Positions 58,968-64,000 of a DNA stretch of 64,000 bases are shown piece after piece. Source of the stretch: Nocardia miyunensis NBRC 108239 (lineage in GTDB: Bacteria; Actinomycetota; Actinomycetes; Mycobacteriales; Mycobacteriaceae). The stretch's first letter is position 1. Each line of letters starts with the position of its first letter. The notes under the pieces were generated by a model. The model did no database searches, was not told where the DNA came from, and was given only the letters and a program-made list of their open reading frames with translations. The stretch spans positions 1-64,000 of the forward strand of contig NZ_BDBQ01000080.1 of NCBI RefSeq assembly GCF_001613065.1, in the 5' to 3' direction. The position numbers were made by a program, and so were the translations under genes.

Positions 58968-60995
58968 TCAGTGCGGTGCGGCGGACAGATCGAACAGGAC
59001 CAGCCCGTCCATCCGCTGCGGTGTGTAGTGCGCCGACACCCAGTCGAAGATATCGGTATCGCCCACCGGATGCCACAGTGCCGCATCCGGACCCTGCTGT
59101 GCCGCAGGCTGATTCGGCTCGCCCGCGGCCGGGGGATGGGCGGGCTTCTTGCGCCACGAGTCCGGCAGCCTCACCTCGGGTGCGATGTAGTACGTCACCT
59201 GATGGGTGCGGACCATGGTCTGGAATTGGGCGAGGGTCGGCGCCGGGTCCTCGGAGGTGAAGCCGCCGATCGCGATGACCGAGGTGCGGCTGGCCAGCTC
59301 CAGATCGGCGGCCGGACCCGAGCGCTCGGTGGCCGCCGACCACTTGGTGGTGGTGTGCCGCAACATATCGATCAGCTGCGGCGGGTAGCCGTCCCCGCCC
59401 ATGAACATGCCGAACGCGTGCCGCATCTGTGCGAAGGCCGGGGGCAACTCGTCCTTGTGCGCCGGACCGACGGACGGACCGCCGCCGGTGTGCGCCTGCG
59501 GCAGGGTGACCGCGGCGTATGCGGTCGAACCACCCAGCGCGGCGATCATTCCGGCGGTGACCAGGACGGCCGTGCCGCGTCGCGGGACGCGACGATACAG
59601 CGCGGGGACCGCGGTGAGTACCAGCCCGGCGGCCGCGAGGACGGTCACCACCAGGATCGTCCAGCGCAACCACGGCTGCCACTGCGAATTACGTTGCAGC
59701 AGTACGAATCCCCACACCCCACCGGCGAGAATCAGTGCGGCCGAGCCCGATCGGCCCAGCGCGCCGTCGCGCCGCCGCCACATCTCGAGGACGCCGAGCG
59801 CGACGGTTCCCGCGATGGCCGGTGCGATGGCCAGCGTGTAATAGGCGTGCATACCGCCCTGCATACCGGCGAACGCCGCGCCGTCGATGAGCAGCCGCAG
59901 CCCGAAGGTCAGCGCCGCGCCGCGCACCAGATCGGTCCGTGGAGCCCGGCCGCGGGAGATCAGCACCAGGACGAAGGCCACGATCGCGGCGGGCAGCAGC
60001 CAGGAGGTCTCGAAGCCGATCTCACCGGTGAACAGTCGTGCCACGCCGTTGCCGCCGCCGAACGGGCCGCCGCCGTGGAAGTGCGGGAACTGGTATCCGG
60101 CGGGCATCTCGAGCATCTTGCGGCCCATGTGGTTCTTGCCCAGATAACGTGCGAAACCGTTGTAGCCCAGGACCAGATCCATGAAGGTGTTGTTCGTCGA
60201 CCCGGCCAGATACGGCCGGGAGCCGGCCGGCCACAGGATCGTCAGCAGCACATACCAGCCCGAGGAGACGATCAGCGCGACCGCGGCGGCCAGCAGATGC
60301 GCGACCCGCCGCCCGAGCCCGGTCGGCGCGACCACCAGATAGGCCAGTCCGAGTGCGGGCAGCACCATCAGGCCCTCGAGCATCTTGGCCAGGAAGGCGA
60401 ATCCCAGGGCGACCCCGGCGAGCGTCAGCCAGCGCACGCTCGCCGCGTGCAGCGAGCGGATCGTGCAGTACGCCGCCGCCGTCATCAGCAGCACCATCGC
60501 CGCATCCGGGTTGTTGAACCGGAACATCATCGCCACGACCGGCGTCACCGCGAGGATCGCGCCCCCGAGCAGTCCCGCGCCGCGACTGTCGGTGGCGCGG
60601 GTGATCGCCCCGTACATCAGCGCGACCGCGGCGACGGCCATCAGCGCCTCCGGAACCAGCATGCTCGCACTGCTGAAGCCGAACAGCTGTCCCGACAGAC
60701 CCATCACCCACTGCGAGACGGGCGGCTTGTCGACGGTGATGAAGTTGCCCGGATCCAGCGAGCCGAACAGCAATGCCTCCCAGTTCCGCGAACCGGCCCA
60801 GGCCGAGGCGGCATAGAAGCTGTTGCCCATGCCGTTGACGGTGATGTTCCACAGATAGGCCACGGCGGTACCGAGCAACAGCACCACCAGCGCGATTCGC
60901 TCCCAGCGGCGGGCGGGCCCCAGGGCGGGATTGCGTTCGGCGAGCGGCGGAGAGGTCGATTCGGACATGGCGGTATCGGCAGTGGTCGCTGTCAC
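58968..60995 (-). CDS. GT39-like membrane glycosyltransferase (ArnT/PMT type)
   Basis: 675 residues from GTG; an ATG at 60968 is also possible. Ten or more membrane helices. The polyprenyl-phosphate-sugar transferase hallmarks are present: YLWNITVNGMGNSFYAASAWAG, GSLDPGNFITVDKPPVSQWV with the Asp used by the GT-C fold, and RFNNPDAAMVLL. A soluble C-terminal domain of about 180 residues follows. It probably glycosylates a lipid or protein at the outer face using a polyprenol-linked sugar. Confidence 0.88.
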   Translation of the reverse strand: MTATTADTAMSESTSPPLAERNPALGPARRWERIALVVLLLGTAVAYLWNITVNGMGNSFYAASAWAGSRNWEALLFGSLDPGNFITVDKPPVSQWVMGLSGQLFGFSSASMLVPEALMAVAAVALMYGAITRATDSRGAGLLGGAILAVTPVVAMMFRFNNPDAAMVLLMTAAAYCTIRSLHAASVRWLTLAGVALGFAFLAKMLEGLMVLPALGLAYLVVAPTGLGRRVAHLLAAAVALIVSSGWYVLLTILWPAGSRPYLAGSTNNTFMDLVLGYNGFARYLGKNHMGRKMLEMPAGYQFPHFHGGGPFGGGNGVARLFTGEIGFETSWLLPAAIVAFVLVLISRGRAPRTDLVRGAALTFGLRLLIDGAAFAGMQGGMHAYYTLAIAPAIAGTVALGVLEMWRRRDGALGRSGSAALILAGGVWGFVLLQRNSQWQPWLRWTILVVTVLAAAGLVLTAVPALYRRVPRRGTAVLVTAGMIAALGGSTAYAAVTLPQAHTGGGPSVGPAHKDELPPAFAQMRHAFGMFMGGDGYPPQLIDMLRHTTTKWSAATERSGPAADLELASRTSVIAIGGFTSEDPAPTLAQFQTMVRTHQVTYYIAPEVRLPDSWRKKPAHPPAAGEPNQPAAQQGPDAALWHPVGDTDIFDWVSAHYTPQRMDGLVLFDLSAAPH

Positions 60996-61194
60996 CGCGC
61001 AAGTCTGTCTCGGCGGTCGGTGAGAAGTCTGTCGTGTAACTGTGAATAGTCTGTGAAATCAATGAAAGATGCCGTCGATCGGCAGCACCCTTCGGATCAT
61101 GCGGGACCGAGTCCGGGTCCCGGACTCGCGGCACCGATGGGGCGATGTGGCGGCCGAACCGGGCGATCCGGTCGCATTGCGGGGTGTGGTCTGC

Positions 61195-61220
61195 CTATAT
61201 TGGCCGACTATATTGGCCGA
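61195..61220 (+). repeat. Perfect 13-bp tandem repeat upstream of secreted protein
   Basis: CTATATTGGCCGA occurs twice back to back, 34 bp before the TTG start at 61254. TATATT could serve as a -10 element, so one copy may be the promoter and the other a duplication. Confidence 0.6.
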
Positions 61221-61253
61221 CAAGTTGTTCGATCGATCGTCGGAGGAGATCCG

Positions 61254-61604
61254 TTGCGCCGCATCCTGTTCACCGCGTCCGCGCTGGCCGCACTCGCACT
61301 CACCCCGGGCCTGGCGGCCGCACAGGGGCCGGGGGCGATCCGGGTGCAGGCCTCCACCCTGGGCACGAACTTCCCGGTCACCGGGTTGTCGACCTCGGTG
61401 ACGCCGTGCTCGGGCGGCTCGGCGGTGGCGGCCGCGACGACGGGTGCGAACGGCACCGGCACGGCATCGGTCCCGTTCGGCTGCTACCGCGTCAAGGTCA
61501 CCGCGGTCCCGTCCGGCTGTTCCCTCGACGGCAAGCCCACGGTCCAGGTCGTCGCCCTCCCGGGCATGTCCCCGCAGGCCGCCTTCCATGTGCGGTGCGC
61601 CTGA
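61254..61604 (+). CDS. Small secreted protein, function unknown
   Basis: 116 residues from a TTG with an ideal GGAGGAG 5 nt upstream. Signal peptide about 1-23 (RILFTASALAALALTPGLAAA). The mature 93 residues are Gly/Ser/Thr/Val-rich and beta-like, with three cysteines (CSGG, FGCYRVKV, SGCSLDG) plus one at the C-terminus (HVRCA), suggesting two disulfides. I do not recognise a family. Confidence 0.75.
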   Translation: MRRILFTASALAALALTPGLAAAQGPGAIRVQASTLGTNFPVTGLSTSVTPCSGGSAVAAATTGANGTGTASVPFGCYRVKVTAVPSGCSLDGKPTVQVVALPGMSPQAAFHVRCA

Positions 61605-61805
61605 GCGATCCCCGTCGATGCTCCGCGGCGACTCGGCTCCGGTCGTGAAATGAGTCGCCGCACGTGGCTGCGATGGAGGCGCAGGGATTGCTGGAGAGGG
61701 AGGTGCACAGCCCGCAGTTCGAGTCGGTCGAAGAGATCGTGGAGGCGGTCACCGTGTTCTGCGCGTGCGCTGAAGATGTGACCGGGCAGGTCGCGGCGTA
61801 CTCGG
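61605..61805. other. 201-bp gap with no supported gene
   Basis: A plus-strand frame from 61664 reads MEAQGLLEREVHSPQFESVEE before ending over the next gene; it lacks an RBS and family match, so I do not call it a gene. Confidence 0.3.
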
Positions 61806-62279
61806 TCACCGGGGCTGTTCGACGGTGCGCGCGAGAATTCCCAAGGTGGCACGCAAAGTTGCCTCAGGGACCACCGGGAAGATGCCGGACTTGCGGAACT
61901 GCTCGGTGATCTGGCTCCAGTCGTAGTAGGCGGTGACCAGTGTGCCGTCCACGTCGGGGCGCAGAAGATAGCCGTAGAGGTGGCGGATCGGCGGGTCGAT
62001 TCGGGGACTGGTCACCGTCCACTCGATGTGCGCGTTCGACTCGAATCGAGTGATGAGGACTGTGACCTCGTACCTGCCCAGCGGTATGTCGTTCAACGCT
62101 TCGCGGTCCATGTGGACGACGAACGTGTCGCCGACCGCCTCCACGGGCTGCCCCTCCGCGGACTGCAGCATGCCCGAGCTGTCGATGGTCACATGCCCAG
62201 CGGGCGAAGACAGTATCGCGAAGATGGTGGCGGGCGGCGCGGCGATCCGGCGTTGGACCTCGAAACGTTCGATACTCAT
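61806..62279 (-). CDS. SRPBCC-family protein (polyketide cyclase/dehydrase-like)
   Basis: 157 residues from ATG at 62279, GGGAGGG upstream. The START-like fold is shown by IERFEVQRRIAAPPATIFAILSSPAGHVTIDSSG, HMDREALNDIPLGRYEVTV, and a C-terminal helix FPVVPEATLRATLGILARTVEQ. These proteins bind hydrophobic ligands; the role is unknown. It follows an SDR stump on the same strand after 75 bp. Confidence 0.85.
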   Translation of the reverse strand: MSIERFEVQRRIAAPPATIFAILSSPAGHVTIDSSGMLQSAEGQPVEAVGDTFVVHMDREALNDIPLGRYEVTVLITRFESNAHIEWTVTSPRIDPPIRHLYGYLLRPDVDGTLVTAYYDWSQITEQFRKSGIFPVVPEATLRATLGILARTVEQPR

Positions 62280-62354
62280 GCGCCGACCCTCCCACACCGT
62301 CTCCCCGCCCGGAATAGTGATCGCCCGGCACGTAATCGACCTGCATGTCGTCGG
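62280..62354. other. Short spacer between SDR stump and SRPBCC gene
   Basis: Contains the SRPBCC ribosome binding site; nothing else seen. Confidence 0.4.
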
Positions 62355-62459
62355 TTAGGCCGAAAAGCTGAGACCTCGGTCGTAGAAGTAGACCGCGGTA
62401 GCCGCGCCGATCCCCGGTCCCGCGCCGCCGACGATGGCCTTTCGCTGCTCGGGTCCCAT
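62355..62459 (-). pseudogene. N-terminal stump of an SDR/Rossmann oxidoreductase
   Basis: 34 codons from ATG at 62459 behind GGAAGGAGGG. The peptide MGPEQRKAIVGGAGPGIGAA is followed by TAVYFYDRG and soon TAA. This is the first beta-alpha unit of a dinucleotide-binding fold, ended abruptly. The strong SD says it was a real start; the rest is gone, with the SRPBCC gene close behind. An alternative is a very small expressed peptide, which I think less likely. Confidence 0.55.
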
Positions 62460-62586
62460 GTGAACCCTCCTTCCAGGAGAAGGCCGAGGATGCTGTCGAA
62501 TGTACGGCTGCAAGCATGACTGTAAAAAGCAACAGGTGCTGATCCGGCCGGTGGCAGATGTACAGAGCTTCGGTGGGCGACGAGAG

Positions 62587-63384
62587 TCAGCCGTCGGCGG
62601 TCGCCTTTCGCGGGCGACGCGCCGCTGTCGCGCGCTTGGTCGCCTCGGCCTTCTTCGTCGACCGCGCGGTCGACGGTTTCTTCGCAGGCTCGGCGATCAG
62701 TCCTGCGGCATGGTCGAGAATGCACTTCAGGCCGTATTCGAAGTTGTGGTCGTCCGGTGCGCCCGAGCGGCGGCCCTCGGCGGTCACCTGCGCGAGCAGC
62801 GGTGTCGTCTCCGGTTCGAAGATCAGGCTCTCGTAGTAGGGCCTCGCCTCGTTGTACAGTTCCTTGTTCTTGTCGTACAGCCGTTGCAGCACAACCGAAC
62901 CCCGGACGAGGAGTTGAACGGCCGAGTAGGTATCGAACGCATTCTCGAGGGATAGTCCGGCATGGACCAGGCTGGCGACCACCGCTTCGGTCAGGCCGGC
63001 CCCCATACGGCCCGCCTGCGAACTCATCGCCGCGCGGATCAGAACCAGGTCGCACAGAATCGGATCGTCGGTGAATGCCTGCCGCATGGTGCGGGCGTGA
63101 TTGGTGAGCGTCTCGCGCCAATCCCCGGTTTCGACGAAAGGCGTCTGGAATGCGTATTTGTGCAATGCCCGGTCGGTCATGGTATTGAGCAGGTCGTCCT
63201 TCTTGCGGAAGTACCAGTAGATACTGGTGACGCCCACGCCGAGATGCTTGCCCAGCAGTGGCATGCTCAGACCGTCGATCGAAACATCTTCGGCGAGTTC
63301 GAAGGCGCCGTCGATGATGTCGTCCGGGTTGAGGGAGCCGCGCTCCCGCCTCGGCCGCTTCTGCGCAGTTCCCTGCCTCGCCAT
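62587..63384 (-). CDS. TetR family regulator with basic histone-like tail
   Basis: 265 residues from ATG at 63384. HTH region LNPDDIIDGAFELAEDVSIDGLSMPLLGKHLGVGVTSIYWYFRKKDDLLNTMTDRAL; the C-terminal ligand domain runs to about residue 230. The last 35 residues are an Ala/Lys/Arg tail (AKKPSTARSTKKAEATKRATAARRPRKA) like the C-terminus of mycobacterial HupB, and would give extra nonspecific DNA binding. It is upstream of the SDR stump, whose parent may have been its target. Confidence 0.88.
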   Translation of the reverse strand: MARQGTAQKRPRRERGSLNPDDIIDGAFELAEDVSIDGLSMPLLGKHLGVGVTSIYWYFRKKDDLLNTMTDRALHKYAFQTPFVETGDWRETLTNHARTMRQAFTDDPILCDLVLIRAAMSSQAGRMGAGLTEAVVASLVHAGLSLENAFDTYSAVQLLVRGSVVLQRLYDKNKELYNEARPYYESLIFEPETTPLLAQVTAEGRRSGAPDDHNFEYGLKCILDHAAGLIAEPAKKPSTARSTKKAEATKRATAARRPRKATADG

Positions 63385-63615
63385 GGCTACCCGCACCTCC
63401 GCAACCCGGCTCTCCGTCTCGGTTGCCCGAGTGACGCGCACCGTTCGACATCGTGCCGATTTCGCATACTGTCGCGCTCATGCCCGGCCGAGTTGACTGA
63501 AATCGCCATAGTATAGCTTACCACGGGCATTACTGTCGGTGGCTTGCCTCGTGTTCCTTCGCGCTGTTTCGCAAAGCGATCCGATGAGTCGTATTCGCCT
63601 ATCCCGCAGTGGTGA
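63385..63615. other. Upstream region of tailed TetR, no gene seen
   Basis: 231 bp, AT-richer than average near 63500-63660, probably promoter DNA. No strong dyad or coding frame identified. Confidence 0.35.
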
Positions 63616-64000
63616 AGCACCGTAAAAGGCAATTACGGTAATAAGTACTGTAATCTTCGTTACATTGCTGCCGAGGAGATAGGGGACCACCGGCGCGGTG
63701 CCGAAATTCCTCGATGTCGGGAAGCTGCCCGGCAAACCGTCCACGGCTCGCGGATCTGGGCCAAACGCGTTGTCGACCAACATGATCTGATCGCCGTCGA
63801 GGGTTTCGAGGCGATGCGCGCCCCCGCCGTCGCGAAGGCGGTAATCCTCTCGGTGACAAAGCTTTCCGGCCAGATCGAGGGAATTGTGGCCGCCCGCCCC
63901 GGAGTTCGGTGGAATGGGCAGCCGCTACCCACATCAGGACGTGTTGTGGTCGTCGGCTCGCGGCGGCGCGGCCTCGGGTGTCGCCGCGTTCACAAGATGG
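63616..64000 (+). pseudogene. Possible degraded TnpB/IS605-type OrfB remnant running off the window
   Basis: A frame without stop from 63616 to the window end reads, near 63745, HGSRIWAKRVVDQHDLIAVE then GFEAM, AVAKAV. This is similar in order to the TnpB region with HK...LV..HD.IAVEDL...M, where the acidic residue is part of the RuvC-like site. The conserved D of EDL is G here, and the later sequence is not TnpB-like. The similarity is short, so this may be coincidental or an unrelated gene. Confidence 0.3.

Noticed and set aside
61664..61909. Small plus-strand ORF with MAAMEAQGLL start
   Set aside because: No RBS, no family, overlaps SRPBCC gene on the other strand.
1..64000. tRNA, rRNA or CRISPR
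   Set aside because: No cloverleaf, T-loop run, or spaced short repeat array was found on reading; a tool scan would confirm.

Overview
The window is high-GC actinobacterial DNA, most likely Nocardia or a close mycolic-acid-producing relative. The markers are a secreted mycolyltransferase of the antigen 85 type, a ChoD-like GMC sterol oxidase, a small Rpf resuscitation factor, the MutA/MutB/MeaB methylmalonyl-CoA mutase set, a Prim-PolC/LigC repair pair, many TetR regulators, and frequent 4-bp ATGA/GTGA start-stop overlaps. Genus assignment is an inference from gene content. I saw no rRNA, tRNA, CRISPR array, phage or intact insertion sequence.

Layout. 0-6 kb: the 3' part of a multi-HAMP hybrid histidine kinase, a DUF3097 protein, and an NfeD/SPFH membrane pair. 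6-11.6 kb: three translationally coupled genes for a solute-binding lipoprotein, a fused double permease, and a membrane-anchored TPR-like protein, with no ATPase. 11.6-15.1 kb: rpf behind a dyad-rich leader, a soluble Ser/Thr kinase, a Methyltransf_19 enzyme and a TVP38 membrane protein. 15.3-20.7 kb: mutA-mutB-meaB. 20.7-25.8 kb: amidohydrolase/nucleoside hydrolase operon, FAD monooxygenase with divergent TetR and a three-copy operator, type II thioesterase, DUF2784 protein. 26.1-32.4 kb: zinc-ribbon SDR-like protein, acyl-CoA dehydrogenase and TetR, Prim-PolC/LigC, cold-shock protein. 32.4-35.6 kb: flotillin with an OB-fold partner, and a DHA2 drug exporter.

35.6-36.34 kb holds truncated remnants of three genes (SDR, TetR, MDR dehydrogenase). 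36.3-42.8 kb: dialkylglycine decarboxylase, a second DHA2 exporter with its TetR and a 14-bp-arm operator, another TetR, and a Na+/H+ antiporter with a C-terminal UBP zinc finger. 43.0-44.8 kb: a cascade of three tiny coupled ORFs running into a RodA/FtsW gene. 44.8-50.4 kb (minus strand): four tightly coupled genes, class V PLP enzyme, unknown protein with a heavy-metal-associated domain, Y4yA-like PLP decarboxylase, cysteine synthase-rhodanese fusion. This is the best candidate in the window for an undescribed pathway, probably sulfur/amine chemistry. 50.4-64 kb: DUF2599-like lipoprotein, double-TerD protein, ChoD, LexA-family repressor, mycolyltransferase, secreted GH1 glycosidase, carboxylesterase, GT39 membrane glycosyltransferase, small secreted protein, SRPBCC protein, an SDR stump, a TetR with a histone-like tail, and at the edge a possible degraded TnpB-like reading frame.

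Several intergenic hairpins between convergent genes are near-perfect and look like bidirectional terminators. Starts were chosen by Shine-Dalgarno match, overlap with the upstream stop and family N-termini; where this is uncertain it is stated.
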